A DNA stretch of 64,000 nt from Hyperoodon ampullatus (lineage: Eukaryota; Chordata; Mammalia; Artiodactyla; Ziphiidae): positions 60,453,582 through 60,517,581 of the forward strand of contig OX457068.1 of the NCBI GenBank assembly GCA_949752795.1. The letters run 5' to 3'. Every line of letters starts with the position of its first letter. Position 1 is the first letter of the stretch. A program made the position numbers and the translations under genes. This document shows positions 47,891 to 59,930 of the stretch, piece after piece. The notes below the pieces were generated by a model. The model was not told the DNA's origin. It saw nothing but the letters and a program-made list of their open reading frames with translations, and ran no database searches.

Positions 47891-50464
47891 AGTCTCTGTG
47901 ACAGCAGAAAATTTAGAATCTCTTTTACTTTCTTGTAAATAAGCATCTCCAATCTAAGCATCTACACTTCCATGTCATTGCTATTGGTGAAAATATGCTT
48001 AGTTTTAAGTTGGTACACCTTTAAGTTGGTCGATTGCTTAGATGTGTCTAATTTGCCCCTAATATAACAGGACAGGCAAAGCAAGGACACTAAAACTCAA
48101 CTCTTCTCCCACTTGTACTTTCTCTCCCACCCCAGCTGTTTTCAACCTGCTTTTCCTATAATTCTCTCTCTACCACAACTCAGGAAGCTTTATATTCTCC
48201 ATGTAGACCAGGATTCCAGCCTCTGCCCTTGCCAAGACTTGTTACTTCTGCTCTTACTAGTATTTGACTTTATTTCCCCATTTGGACTTTGCTGTGGTTC
48301 CATTCATTGGCACCCATTGTCTCTGAAGGTATTTTCTTTCCCTCATGTTTACCAGCAGAGAAACCTATTCCTGACTCTTGCCACATAATCGGCATTTACT
48401 TGAGTGTACCAGTTCAGTCCAAAATCCTCTTTAGAGGATCAGCAAAATTAATGGAAGAGAGTTTACTAAGATGGTTCTTAGTAAAGCAAATTTAAAATCT
48501 CCTCTGACTTACTTGAATGAATAAAACAGCTAAATCAACAGTGGCCACTTATGATAAATTTAGTCTTTGAGGTTTCTTTCTTAGATAAGCCAAGAAAGAC
48601 AGCCAAATTAAGAAACTCCTTCAGCAATATGCTCATTCTACCACAAGTAAAATATCCAAGGCTCTTAGCTACAAGACATACCAGAGCTTAAATATCATAG
48701 GCCAATGTAAAATAAAAGGGGGTAGTATATACTAGGGACAAGAGATTTATCCTTATGCTGGATCTCTAAAATAGCAGTAGCCAATAATTCATTATAGAGC
48801 TTCCAAGGTAAGATAACCCCCCTGAAGTATTTGTGAAGCTGTTGTCAAGCTTAATGATGTCTAATGTGTTTGGTTAGTCCAAGTTGCTGAAAATAATACT
48901 CAGAGCTGGATGGTCAGAAATACAGTCCTCCAGGTGAACCTGTATTGAGTCGTGCCTCAAGATGTGCCTGGGAATATGGGTCACCAGTGCCAAGACCTTT
49001 CCTCAGATAAAATAGAAAGAGAATACAAGGTGGCAGATCCTTGGCCATGTGGAATTTAATTTATAACGTGTTTCTCCAGCTCCCACTAGAACAGGAATAC
49101 AAAGCAGGAAGGGAGGCCACAAGTCCAGTATAATTAACTGCAGATCAAATCAGGGGACTAAATCTCATAATGTCCTCAGTGCCTTAACATTTTCTCAGTC
49201 TGCTTAGGGTTCAACACACAACATAGATGTCTCAATGACAGTTATTGAGAGATGCAAGTCACAGCTGCCTATCATAAAGTTTTTGGCTTGCCTCTTTCTC
49301 GCCACATTTATACAAAGTTTGGCTGCCCTTATGTTAATATGAGCAGATTTATTTGGACAGGCATAGAACTAAAAGGGTGTTAACATTTAGTTAAGTACGC
49401 AATGTGTTAGACACTTCTAGGTACTTTACTAATATTATACCATTTAATTTAAGGTGAGAACCTCTGTGCAAAGTTGTTATTTCTATGAAATAACATGAAA
49501 TAGCATGAAAACAATGCGACAAAGAAATCAAGCAATTTCCCCCAAATCAAATGTTTTAACTACAAGGGTCAAAATTTAATTACAGAAATTAAATGGCATA
49601 GGAAAATGTCTTGAAGTGAGAAAAAAACAAGCATGTAATCTAAAGGCATTGATCATTGAATGGCCTTCTCATTGTCTCTTCCATGCTCAGCAAATTGTGA
49701 CATTCATTTGATAGCTTAATGCTTGACTTAGGTCTTTCTCCCAAGAGCAGTTAGCAACAAAGATCAGATAAATATTTGCAGTTAGAATGATCCAATATTA
49801 TTACCTAAGGGAAAATTACACACAAAACACACACACAAACAATGTTTAACACTAATAGACACTGCTTAAAACAGGTGGTGGAAATGCAGACTAGAGACGT
49901 ACAAAATGACTTATGGAACAATTACAACTTCCAAATTCCACTAAATAGGAGAGGCCAGAATACTGTCCCAGTATTGATTCCAGCCCCTACTGCATTGGTA
50001 ATGAATTCAATTTAATTATGTATTAAACACCAACTTTTTGTAAGGCAGCACACTAGGCACAGATGATAGAAATTCAAGTAAATCTCGGTCCTGTTCTCAT
50101 TATACTTTCAATCTAATATAGAAGGAAAGATTTAAAAAAGGAAAAGAGATATGGCAAAAAGTATTATGTGTCATTAGATATTTGCCAACATCTCTGCAGA
50201 TCTTAAGAAGAGATAATATCAGCTCAGAAGACTGAGAAAATTAAAGTTTCATTCATGATGACTTACATAGAAAAGAGCAGATTTTGAATGAATAAATAAG
50301 TGAAATTCATTTTGGTAAGTGGAATGGGGAGTGGAGAGAATGCCATATAAAAGAAGAATTTATATTTATGAAGACACAAAGATAGAAAATTATAATATAT
50401 GTGAAAGAAAAACCAAGTTATCAGATTAAGCTGAAACTCTGAGTGTTCACTCAGGAATGATATG
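47891..50464. other. Anonymous DNA
   Basis: No gene is recognised. A weak MIR-like segment lies at about 49390-49480 and an old L2-like segment at about 50010-50110. Neither is certain. Confidence 0.4.
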
Positions 50465-50850
50465 TATTTTAGTCCATTTGGGATGCTATAAAAAAATACT
50501 AAAAATACTAAATACTAAAAATGCCTGTAAAAAACAGGCATTTATTGCTCAGAATTCTGGAGGCTAGCAGTCCATGATCAGGGTACCAGCATGGTCAGGT
50601 GAGGGCCTGTTCCAAGTTGCAGACTTTTTATTATAATCTCACATGGTGGAAGGGGCAAGCAAACTCCCTGGGATCTCTTTTATAAGAGACCTAATCCCAT
50701 TCATGAGGACTCTACCCTCATGCTCTTTCACTTCCTAAAGGCTCAACCTCCTAATATCATTGCCTTGAAGGTTAGGATTTCAACATATGAATTTTGGGGA
50801 GTTGGGGGGTGTGGGGCAAACATTAAGACCATTGCCATTCAGGTTAAGGG
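50465..50850 (+). repeat. Ancient dispersed mammalian repeat, family not assigned
   Basis: The order of motifs is one I recognise as a recurrent mammalian repeat: TTTAGTCCATTTGGGATGCT, CAGAATTCTGGAGGCTAGC, TGAGGGCCTGTTCCAAG, CACATGGTGGAAGGGGCAAG, TAATCCCATTCATGAGGAC and TTAGGATTTCAACATATG. I cannot name the family with confidence. A small ATACTAAAAAT tandem near 50490-50520 is a local expansion. Confidence 0.6.
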
Positions 50851-50869
50851 TAAAAAAATAGGTTACTAT

Positions 50870-51255
50870 CTGTTGATCATGCCAGGCAAGCTCCTATCTC
50901 AAATCCTTTCCTCTTGCTATTCTCTCTGCCTGGAACTCTTTAACATTGAAAAGTTTCTTGGTTCATTTCAGATGAATTCAAACATTCAGGTGGATCATTA
51001 CCTACTCAGAGATTCACTCCTTGACTATCATTCCTGAAGTAAGGCTCTCTATCATTATTTATAACCTGTTATGCTTTATTTTTTATTATAATCTGAATTG
51101 TTTTTGAGTTATCATAGTTTATTTGTTCTTATCTCCCCCTTAATAGAATGTAAGATTCTTGAAAATAGGTACAATGTCATCACTGTATACAACTCTAAGA
51201 TCAATGCTAAACATATAGCAGTAGCTTAACAAATATTTATTGAATGCATGAAAGT
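50870..51255 (+). repeat. L2-type LINE 3' end
   Basis: The reading CTATTCTCTCTGCCTGGAACTC, then CTCAGAGATTCACTCCTTGAC, then TAATAGAATGTAAGATTCTTG and TTAACAAATATTTATTGAATGCATGAA matches the L2 3' end in order and orientation. Confidence 0.82.
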
Positions 51256-51289
51256 ATCTTTATGATTTTGAGGTAGGGAAGAATTATTT

Positions 51290-52150
51290 AGGATAGAAAA
51301 AGCATACACTATGAAACAATAATATTGATAAGTTCATTACATTAAAATTAAAAATGTTTGAACTAAAAAGCATCTTAAATAAAACCAAAAGAAAAGCTAT
51401 CATCTTGGAGAAGATTTTTTTTTTAACCATGTAGCTAAAAAAATATAAAAAGAGGTCCCACAAAATGAAAAGACAAATGGATAAAGGAAAAATTAAAGCA
51501 ATTTATGAACAGACCATTCATAAGGGGAAACAAGAACATCCATAAATATATTTGATGTTCAACTTCATTAGTACTCAGAGAATGCAAATTAAAATTTTTA
51601 CCCCCATTAAATTGGAAAAGTGTATCTCTATACATACAATAGATAAACAAGAAGGGTTCATAAGGATATGGGAAGACAAACTCAAAATCACAGAAAAACG
51701 TGTAATTGGTACAACTACCTGTGTATCCTTGAGAGACTCCTGCACAGTGTCACAAGATAATGAACATAAGGGTATATACTGGAGAATCTATTACTATTAT
51801 ACAATGTTAGAACAATGTAAATGCCCCCCAAAAGGCAAATGAGTATATAAATTGCCACATATTCATGTTCATGTGATGGAATAAAAACAAATGTCAAACA
51901 AACTAAAAACGCTAGTAGATAAATGATAAGTTTAAATAGGATAGCATTTCTGTATTATTTAAAAATCTGAAGAGTACTAGTAAATATTTCTATTTATACA
52001 TAAATATGTAATAACAGAACATTCAAGCAAAGAATAAAAAATCTTACAGTGGTTATCTCTGGGAAGGGAGAATTAAATGAGTTCATGAAAACATACATAT
52101 TGGGATGAATTCTTCAGAAAAAAATTGAGGAAAATAGTAATTTTTTGAAT
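51290..52150 (+). mobile_element. Old L1-type (L1M or HAL1-like) fragment
   Basis: Segments such as TGAAAAGACAAATGGATAAAGG, CATTAGTACTCAGAGAATGC, TGTAAATGCCCCCCAAAAGG and GTGGTTATCTCTGGGAAGGG fall in the order expected for the 3' part of an old L1. It is very diverged. Confidence 0.6.
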
Positions 52151-52324
52151 TTGCTATACTTTTTAAACTATTTTATTAAAATTGTATGCATGTGTATTAT
52201 GAATGTTACTTATTTACACAAACCTTAGGTATTGTTAATATACACTTGATATAATAGATCACTTCTAATCTTCTAAACCCACTTAATTTTTTGCAACTAT
52301 CTGACAGTCTGAAATCATGTATGT

Positions 52325-52337
52325 GGCTGATACTTTT
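52325..52337 (+). repeat. Target-site duplication of L1-D, left copy
   Basis: GGCTGATACTTTT recurs exactly at 58499-58511. The right copy is followed by AAAC, giving a cleavage site CTTTT/AAA that fits the L1 endonuclease preference. Confidence 0.92.
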
Positions 52338-52361
52338 TTTTTCTCTTTATTTTTTTTTTTT

Positions 52362-52674
52362 GCTTTATAACAAATTTAATCAGTTATACATATACATATG
52401 TTCCCATATCCCCTCCCTTTTGCGTCTCCCTCCCACCCTCCCTATCCCACCCCTCCAGGCGGTCACAAAGCACCGAGCTGATCTCCCTGTGCTATGCGGC
52501 TGCTTCCCACTAGCTATCTACCTTACGTTTGGTAGTGTATATATGTCCATGCCACTCTTTCACTTTGTCACAGCTTACCCTTCCCCCTCCCCATATCCTC
52601 AAGTGCATTCTCTAGTAGGTCTGTGTCTTTATTCCTGTCTTACCCCTAGGTTCTTCATGACATTTTTTTTTTTC
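52362..52674 (-). other. L1-D 3' UTR
   Basis: On the - strand it is a roughly 310-bp 3' UTR with a GGGAGGGTGGGAGGG-type G-rich stretch (about 52420-52445), the kind of G-quadruplex-prone tract common in L1 3' UTRs. It ends ATTAAATTTGTTATAAAGC before the A-tail. Confidence 0.85.
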
Positions 52675-55600
52675 TTAAATTCCATATATATGTGTCAGCA
52701 TACGGTATTTCTCTTTCTCTTTCTGACTTACTTCACTCTGCATGACAGACTCTAGGTCTATCCACCTCATTACAAATAGCTCAGTTTCATTTCTTTTTAT
52801 GGCTGAGTAATATTCCATTGTATATATGTGCCACATCTTCTTTATCCATTCATCCGATGATGGACACTTAGGTTGTGTCCATCTCCGGGCTATTGTGAAT
52901 AGAGCTGCAATGAACATTTTGGTACATGTCTCTTTTTGAATTATGGTTTTCTCAGGGTATATGCCCAGTAGTGGGATTGCTGGGTCATATGGTAGTTCTA
53001 TTTGTAGTTTCTTAAGGAACCTCCATACCGTTCTCCACAGTGGCTGTACGAATTCACATTCCCACCAGCAGTGCAAGAGTGTTCCCTTTTTTCCAGACCC
53101 TCTCCAGCATTTATTGTTTCTAGATTTTTTGATGATGGCCATTCTGACTGGTGTGAGATGATATCTCATTGTAGTTTTGATTTGCATTTCTCTAATGAGT
53201 AAAGATGTTGAGCATCCTTTCATGTGTTTGTTGGCAGTCTGTATATCTTCTGTGGAGAAATGTCTATTTAGGTGTTCTGCCCATTTTTGGATTGGGCTGT
53301 TTGTTTTTTTGTTATTGAGCTGCATGAGCTGTTTATAAATTTTGGAGATTAATCATTTGTCAGTTGCTTCATTTGCAAATATTTTCTCCCATTCTGAGAG
53401 TTGTCTTTTGGTCTTGTTTATGGTTTCCTTTGCTGTGCAAAAGCTTTGAAGTTTCATTAGGTCCCATGTGTTTATTCTTGTCTTTATTTCCATTTCTCTA
53501 GGAGGTGGGTCAAAAAGGATCTTGCTGTGATTCATGTCATAGAGTGTTCTGCCTATGTTTTCCTCTAAGAGTTTGATAGTGTCTGGCCTTACATTTAGGT
53601 CTTTAATCCATTTTGAGCTTATTTTTGTGTATGGTGTTAGGGAGTGATCTAATCTCATACGTTTACATGTCCCTATCCAGTTTTCCCAGCACCACTTATT
53701 GAAGAGACTGTCCTTTCTCCACTGTACATTCCTGCCTCCTTTATCAAAGATAAGGTGACCATATGTCCGTGGGTTTATCTCTGGGCTTTCTATCCTGTTC
53801 CATTGATCTATCTTTCTGTTTTTGTGCCAGTACCATGCGGTCTTGATTACTGTAGCTTTGTAGTATAGTCTGAAGTCAGGGAGCCTGATTCCTCCAGCTC
53901 CATTTTTTGTTCTCAAGATTGCTTTGGCTATTCGGGGTCTTTTGTGTTTCCATACAAATTGTGAAATTTTTTGCTCTAGTTCTGTGAAAAATGCCAGTGG
54001 TAGTTTGATAGGGATTGCATTGAATCTGTAGATTGCTTTGGGTAGTAGAGTCATTTTCACAATGTTGATTCTTCCAATCCAAGAACATGGTACATCTCTC
54101 CATCTATTTGTATCATCTTTAATTTCTTTAATCAGTGTCTTATAATTTTCTGCATACAGGTCTTTTGTCACCTTAGGTAGGTTTATTCCTAGATATTTTA
54201 TTCTTTTTGTTGCAATGGTAAATGGGAGTGTTTCCTTGATTTCACTTTCAGATTTTTCATCATTAGTATATAGGAATGCCAGAGATTTCTGTGCATTAAT
54301 TTTGTATCCTGCAACTTTACCAAATTCATTGATTAGCTCTAGTAGTTTTCTGGTAGCATCTTTAGGATTCTCTATGTAGAGTATCATGTCATCTGCAAAC
54401 AGTGACAGCTTTACTTCTTCTTTTCCGATTTGGATTCCTTTTATTTCCTTTTCTTCTCTGATTGCTATGGCTAAAACTTCCAAAACTATGTTGAATAAGA
54501 GTGGTGAGAGTGGGCAACCTTGTCTTGTTCCTGATCTTAGTGGAAATGGTTTCAGTTTTTCACCATTGAGGACGATGCTGGCTGTGGGTTTGTCTTATAT
54601 GGCCTTTATTATGTTGAGGAAAGTTCCCTCTATGCCTACTTTCTGCAGGGTTTTTATCATAAATGGGTGTTGAATTTTGTCGAAAGCTTTCTCTGCATCT
54701 ATTGAGATGATCATATGGTTTTTCTCCTTCAATTTGTTAATATGGTGTATCACGTTGATTGATTTGCATATATTGAAGAATCCTTGCATTCCTGGAATAA
54801 ACCCCACTTGATCATGGTGTATGATCCTTTTAATGTGCTGTTGGATTCTGTTTGCTAGTATTTTGTTGAGGATTTTTGCATCTATGTTCATCAGTGATAT
54901 TGGCCTGTAGTTTTCTTTCTTTGTGACATCCTTGTCTGGTTTTGGTATCAAGGTGATGGTGGCCTCGTAGAATGAGTTTGGGAGTGTTCCTCCCTCTGCT
55001 ATCTTTTGGAAGAGTTTGAGAAGGATAGGTTTTAGCTCTTCTCTAAACGTTTGATAGAATTCGCCTGTGAAGCCATCTGGTCCTGGGCTTTTGTTTGTTG
55101 GAAGATTTTTTATCACAGTTTCAATTTCAGTGCTTGTGATTGGTCTGTTCATATTTTCTATTTCTTCCTGATTCAGTCTTGGCAGGTTGTGCATTTCTAA
55201 GAATTTGTCCATTTCTTCCAGGTTGTCCATTTTATTGGCATAGAGTTGCTTATAGTAATCTCTCATGATCTTTTGTATTTCTGCAGTGTAAGTTGTTACT
55301 TCTCCTTTTTCATTTCTAATTCTATTGATTTGAGTCTTCTCCCTTTTGTTCTTGATGAGTCTGGCTAATGGTTTATCAATTTTGTTTATCTTCTCAAAGA
55401 ACCAGCTTTTAGTTTTATTGATCTTTGCTATCGTTTCCTTCATTTCTTTTTCATTTATTTCTGATCTGATTTTTATGATTTCTTTCCTTCTGCTAACTTT
55501 GGGATGTTTTTGTTCTTCTTTCTCTAATTGCTTTAGGTGCAAGGTTAGGTTGTTTATTCGCGATGTTTCCTGTTTCTTAAGGTGGGATTGTATTGCTATA

Positions 55601-56502
55601 AACTTCCCCCTTAGAACTGCTTTTGCTGCATCCCATACGTTTTGGGTCGTCGTGTCTCCATTGTCATTTGTTTCTAGGTATTTTTTAATTTCCTCTTTGA
55701 TTTCTTCAGTGATCACTTCGTTATTAAGTATTGTATTGTTTAGCCTCCATGTGTTTGTATTTTTTACAGCTCTTTTCCTGTAATTGATGTCTAGTCTCAT
55801 AGCATTGTGGTCAGAAAAGATACTTGATACAATTTCAATTTTCTTAAATTTACCAAGGCTTGATTTGTGACCCAAGATATGATCTATCCTGGAGAATGTT
55901 CCATGAGCACTTGAGAAAAATGTGTATTCTGTTGTTTTTGGATGGAATGTCCTATAAATATCAATTAAGTCCATCTTGTTTAATGTATCATTTAGAGCTT
56001 GTGTTTCCTTATTTATTTTCATTTTGGATGATCTGTCCATTGGTGAAAGTGGGGTGTTAAAGTCCCCTACTATGAGTGTGTTACTGTCGATTTCCCCTTT
56101 TATGGCTGTTAGCATTTGCCTTATGTATTGAGGTGCTCCTATGTTGGGTGCATAAATATTTACAATTGTTATATCTTCTTCTTGGATCGATCCCTTGATC
56201 ATTATGTAGTGTCCTTCTTTGTCTCTTCTAATAGTCTTTATTTTAAAGTCTATTTTGTCTGATATAAGAATTGCTACTCCAGCTTTCTTTTGATTTCCAT
56301 TTGAATGGAATATCTTTTTCCATCCCCTTACTTTCAATCTGTATGTGTCTCTAGGTGTGAAGTGGGTCTCTTGTAGACAGCATATATATGGGTCTTGTTT
56401 TTGTATCCATTCAGCCAATCTGTGTCTTTTGGTGGGAGCATTTAGTCCATTTACATTTAAGGTAATTATTGATATGTATGTTCCTATTCCCATTTCCTTC
56501 AT
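52675..56502 (-). pseudogene. L1-D ORF2, full-length frame with two nonsense codons
   Basis: From the ATG at 56502 a single frame of 1275 codons runs to the natural stop at 52675-52677, the normal ORF2 length, with no frameshift. The N-terminal endonuclease (residues about 1-240) keeps all expected catalytic residues: N16, E45, D147, N149, D207, H232. The reverse transcriptase has FADD at 702-705. Two single-base changes make stops: codon 636 (TAT to TAA, 54595-54597) and codon 1050 (GGA to TGA, 53353-53355). L1-A has sense codons at both sites. The zinc knuckle reads C1132, S1136, H1144, C1149, so the second Cys is lost; L1-A keeps it. As it stands the reading frame would give an endonuclease with a truncated reverse transcriptase lacking FADD. 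Confidence 0.95.
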
Positions 56503-56551
56503 TGCTTTGGGTTCATTATTGTAGGTATTTTCCTTCTGTTGTGTTTCTTGC

Positions 56552-57466
56552 CTAGAGAATTTCCTTTAGCATTTGTTGTAAAGCTGGTTTGGTGGTGCTG
56601 AACTCTCTCAGCTTTTGCTTGTCTGTAAAGGTTTTAATTTCTCCATCATATCTGAATGAGATCCTTGCTGGGTAGAGTAATCTTGGTTGCAGGTTTCTCT
56701 CCTTCATCACTTTAATTATGTCCTGCCACTCCCTTCTGGCTTGTAGAGTTTCTGCTGAGAGATCAGCTGTTAACCTGATGGGGATTCCTTTGTGTGTTAC
56801 TTGTTGTTTTTCCCTTGCTGCTTTTAATATGATTTCTTTGTGTTTAATTTTTGACAGTTTGATTAATATGTGTCTTGGCGTATTTCTCCTTGGATTTATT
56901 CTGTATGGGACTCTCTGTGCCTCCTGGACTTGATTAACTATTTCTTTTCCCATATTAGGGAAGTTTTCAACTATAATCTCTTCAAATATTTTCTCAGTCC
57001 CTTTCTTTTTCTCTTCTTCTTCTGGAACCCCTATAATTCGAATGTTGGTGCGTTTAATGTTGTCCCAGAGGTCTCTGAGACTGTCCTCTGTTCTTTTCAT
57101 TCTTTTTTCTTTATTTTGCTCTGCATCAGTTATTTCCACTATTTTATCTTCCACCTCACTTATCCGTTCTTCTGCCTCACTTATTCTGCTATTGATCCCA
57201 TCTAGAGTATTTTTTATTTCATTTATTGTGTTTTTAATCGATGCTTGATTCATCTTTAGTTCTTCTAGGTCCTTGTTAACTGTTTCTTGCATTTTGTCTA
57301 TTCTATTTCCAAGATTTTGCATCTGGGAAATAGAATCATGGATCATCTTTGCCATCATTATTCTGAATTCTTTTTCAGGCAGACTGCCTATTACCTCTTC
57401 ATTTGTTAGGTGTGGTGGGTTTTTATCTTGCTCCTTCTCCTGCTGTGTGTTTTTCTGTCTTCTCAT
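56552..57466 (-). CDS. L1-D ORF1 protein, intact frame
   Basis: An open frame of 304 codons encodes the L1 RNA-binding chaperone that trimerises on L1 RNA in the cytoplasm. Residues about 40-135 form a coiled coil with two RhxxhE trimerisation motifs (R94-E99, R101-E106). An RRM domain follows from about 140 ([10 protein letters not shown]). A basic core [11 protein letters not shown] (217-227), the conserved [18 protein letters not shown] (230-247) and a C-terminal domain to KEIL complete it. Length is a little under the human protein. The start was chosen because it is the first ATG of the frame, and L1-B and L1-C have equivalent starts. ORF2 begins 49 bp downstream, as in other mammalian L1s. 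Expression is not shown. Confidence 0.9.
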   Translation of the reverse strand: MRRQKNTQQEKEQDKNPPHLTNEEVIGSLPEKEFRIMMAKMIHDSISQMQNLGNRIDKMQETVNKDLEELKMNQASIKNTINEIKNTLDGINSRISEAEERISEVEDKIVEITDAEQNKEKRMKRTEDSLRDLWDNIKRTNIRIIGVPEEEEKKKGTEKIFEEIIVENFPNMGKEIVNQVQEAQRVPYRINPRRNTPRHILIKLSKIKHKEIILKAAREKQQVTHKGIPIRLTADLSAETLQARREWQDIIKVMKERNLQPRLLYPARISFRYDGEIKTFTDKQKLREFSTTKPALQQMLKEIL

Positions 57467-58498
57467 TTTGCTTATGTTACTGTGTTTGGGGTCTCCTTTT
57501 TGCAGGCTGCAGGTTCGTAGTTCCCGTTGTTTTTGGTGTCTGTCCCCAGTGGCTAAGGTTAGTTCAGTGGGTTGTGTAGGCTTCCTGGTGGAGGGGACTA
57601 GTGCCTGTGTTCTGGTGGATGAGGCTGGATCTTGTCTTTCTGGTGGGCAGGTCCACGTCTGGTGGTGTGTTTTGGGGTGTCTGTGGGCTTTTTATGATTT
57701 TAGGCCACCTCTCTGCTAATGGGTGGCGTCGTGTTCCTGTCTTGCTAGTTGTTTGGCATAGGGTGTCCAGCACTGTAGCTTGCTGGTCGTTGAGTGAAGC
57801 TGGGTGCTGGTGTTGAGATGGAGATCTCTGGAAGATTTTCGCTGTTTGATATTATGTGGAGCTGGGAGGTCTCTTGTGGACCAGTGTCCTGAGGTTGGCT
57901 CTCCCACCTCAGAGGCACAGCACTGACTCCTGGCTCCTCAATTTGGGATGATTTGTTGTCTATTCATGTATTCCACAGATGCAGGGTACATCAAGTTGAT
58001 TATGGAGCTTTAATCCGCTGCTTCTGAGGCTGCTGGGAGAGGTTTCCCTTTCTCTTCTTTGTTCTCACAGCTCCTGGGTCTCAGCTTTGGATTTGGCCCC
58101 GCCTCTGCGTGTAGGTCGCTGGAGGGCGTCTGTTCTTCGCTCAGACAGGACAGGGTCAAAGGAGCAGCCTCTTCGGGGACTCTGGCTCACTCAGGCCGTG
58201 CGGGAGGGAGGGGCATGGAGTGCGGGGCGAGCCTGCAGCGGCAGAGGTCGGCGTGACGTTGCACCAGCCCGAGGCGCGCCGTGCGTTCTCCCAGGGAAGC
58301 CGCCCCTGGATCCCCGGACCCCGGCAGTGGCGGGCTGCACAGGCTTCCGGAAGGGCGGTGTGGACAGTGACCTGCGCTCGCACACGGGCTTCTTGGCGGC
58401 GGCAGCAGCAGCCCCAGCGTCCCACACCCGTCACTGGGCTCCGCGCTTTCAGTCGTGACTCGCGCCTGTCTGTGGAGCCCCTTTAAGCAGCGCTCTTC
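57467..58498 (-). promoter_or_regulatory. L1-D 5' UTR and internal promoter region
   Basis: About 1.03 kb precede ORF1. The distal 400 bp (58100-58498) are GC- and CpG-rich, in contrast to the AT-rich surroundings, as for an L1 internal RNA polymerase II promoter. The proximal part aligns with the 5' UTRs of L1-B and L1-C. The long T-rich block of those copies is absent: GCCTCTGAGGTGGGAG joins directly to sequence that precedes the block in them (near 57900-57930). Confidence 0.8.
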
Positions 58499-58511
58499 GG
58501 CTGATACTTTT
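58499..58511 (+). repeat. Target-site duplication of L1-D, right copy
   Basis: Exact repeat of 52325-52337, next to the 5' end of the element. Confidence 0.92.
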
Positions 58512-59225
58512 AAACTCTCCCTCTATCCACATTTATACGTAGGTCTCCAACCATATCTCTATACTTGTGTATTGAAGGTACTAAAATCTTCAACTCTGGG
58601 TGATGATTAATGCCCTCTTTTTTAGTGGACTTTACAGAGTTAAGTAGTCAGTTATGTAATATTGTAGTTTGTAAAGTGATGATAATACACACTTGCCCCC
58701 AAACATTCTTCCTGATGCTTAAAATATCTTAAGTACTACTTTATTCCTTTAAGGTAAGTATCATCCTCTTCATTACTCATTGGAATGCAAATCTTTCTGG
58801 GTGGGAGTTTCATTTTAATTAAACCCCTAATGCTTCAGTGTTAATAAGTTTATGTAACACTTTCTTCTTGACAGAAAGGTACAAAGCTAACTGAAAGGAC
58901 TTTTGATCTTTTGGGGAAAGTGTTTGGGACATACATGTGTTACTACAAAAGTGACAAAAAGCACAGATTAGGGACAAACCTATGCAAAAGATTTGCTCCA
59001 GAGACTTCACTATCCCACACAATGCTGGATGGGATTCATCACTTCCCTTTGCTTTCCTACATTTTAGTCTCATTCTTTTCAATCTTGCTTAGAACAGCCT
59101 AACCAAAGCACTGGACCAATAAACTTACCTACAAAGTGTTGTTATGTGCTCTTTATGACCTCAATAATATCTCCACTGGCCAACTTAGCAACTTCTGTAG
59201 AATGAGCACTGTGATGAAATTCCAA
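58512..59225. other. Anonymous DNA
   Basis: No gene or recognised repeat upstream of L1-D. Confidence 0.5.
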
Positions 59226-59227
59226 AA

Positions 59228-59375
59228 TCCTGAGCCAAAACCCTAGATTATACTTTTTATTTTAGTAAAATGTGATAACCTCTTTGAGCCTCCAAATTCT
59301 TATCTATAAAATAAGGATAATAACATCTGTGCATTTAGCTCACAGATTGCAATAAAGGATCAAGATAAATAAAGT
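59228..59375 (+). repeat. MIR-type SINE fragment
   Basis: The order CCTCTTTGAGCCTCCAAATTC, TTATCTATAAAATAAGGATAATAACATC, given by position 59300-59328, and GATCAAGATAAATAAAGTAAC is that of the MIR core and 3' part. Confidence 0.72.
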
Positions 59376-59419
59376 AACTTATAACATATAAAATAATTTA
59401 CTTATGTACGTTAATTAAA

Positions 59420-59930
59420 ATGTTTGTCATTGCAGGTAATAATAAACTCATATGAAACTTGCTTAAACAAAAGAGGTAGCTATTTGTTCATATTGATAGA
59501 AAGTTTAGGATTTATAGTTTCAGGGTTAATTCTGACAGGGTTTTGACTCCATTTCTCTATTATTCCCTCACTGTCTCTGGCATCCTCTGAATGTCAGCTT
59601 CATCCTCAACCTGGTGGCCTCAGGTCACAAAGCGGCTACCAGTAGCAAACTGACCCATTTCCTTTCTCAGTAATTTCAGGAAGTGTGGGGAGAGAAGGTC
59701 AAGTTTCATAGCCATCAAATGTGTCTCTGGGTGTCATGATGATTGTCTACTGTTGAAGCTCACTGAACATGTCTATGGCCAGTGGAATGTCATACATTGA
59801 TCAGCATAGGCCTTCACTGTCACTGCCATAGAAGTGATGAGATTCTCTAAACTGGTTTAGGTCAACCACTACCGGCCTTTGGTGATGGATCAATCCCACC
59901 TCAATTACAATTAGGGTGGGTAAAATAGTT
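59420..59930 (+). repeat. Possible ancient dispersed repeat, unassigned
   Basis: The pattern ACTTGCTTAAACAAAAGAGG, ACCTGGTGGCCTCAGGTCAC, GCTCACTGAACATGTCTATGG, TGATGGATCAATCCCACC recalls an old mammalian dispersed repeat. No family can be named. Confidence 0.35.

Larger units (their letters stand above)
52338..58498 (-). mobile_element. L1-D: full-length young LINE-1
   Basis: An element of about 6.16 kb reads on the - strand as 5' UTR (58498 to 57467), ORF1, a 49-bp gap, ORF2, a 3' UTR of about 300 bp, and an A-rich tail (T-rich on + at 52338-52361). A perfect 13-bp duplication flanks it. The 5' UTR is CpG-rich with little CpG loss and ORF2 has only two premature stops. L1-A is a near-identical copy of its 3' half. 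It is recent, and the best preserved element of the window. Confidence 0.96.

Noticed and set aside
55346..55783. 145-codon frame on the + strand
   Set aside because: It is the antisense shadow of L1-D ORF2, as are the + frames at 56870-57248 opposite ORF1.
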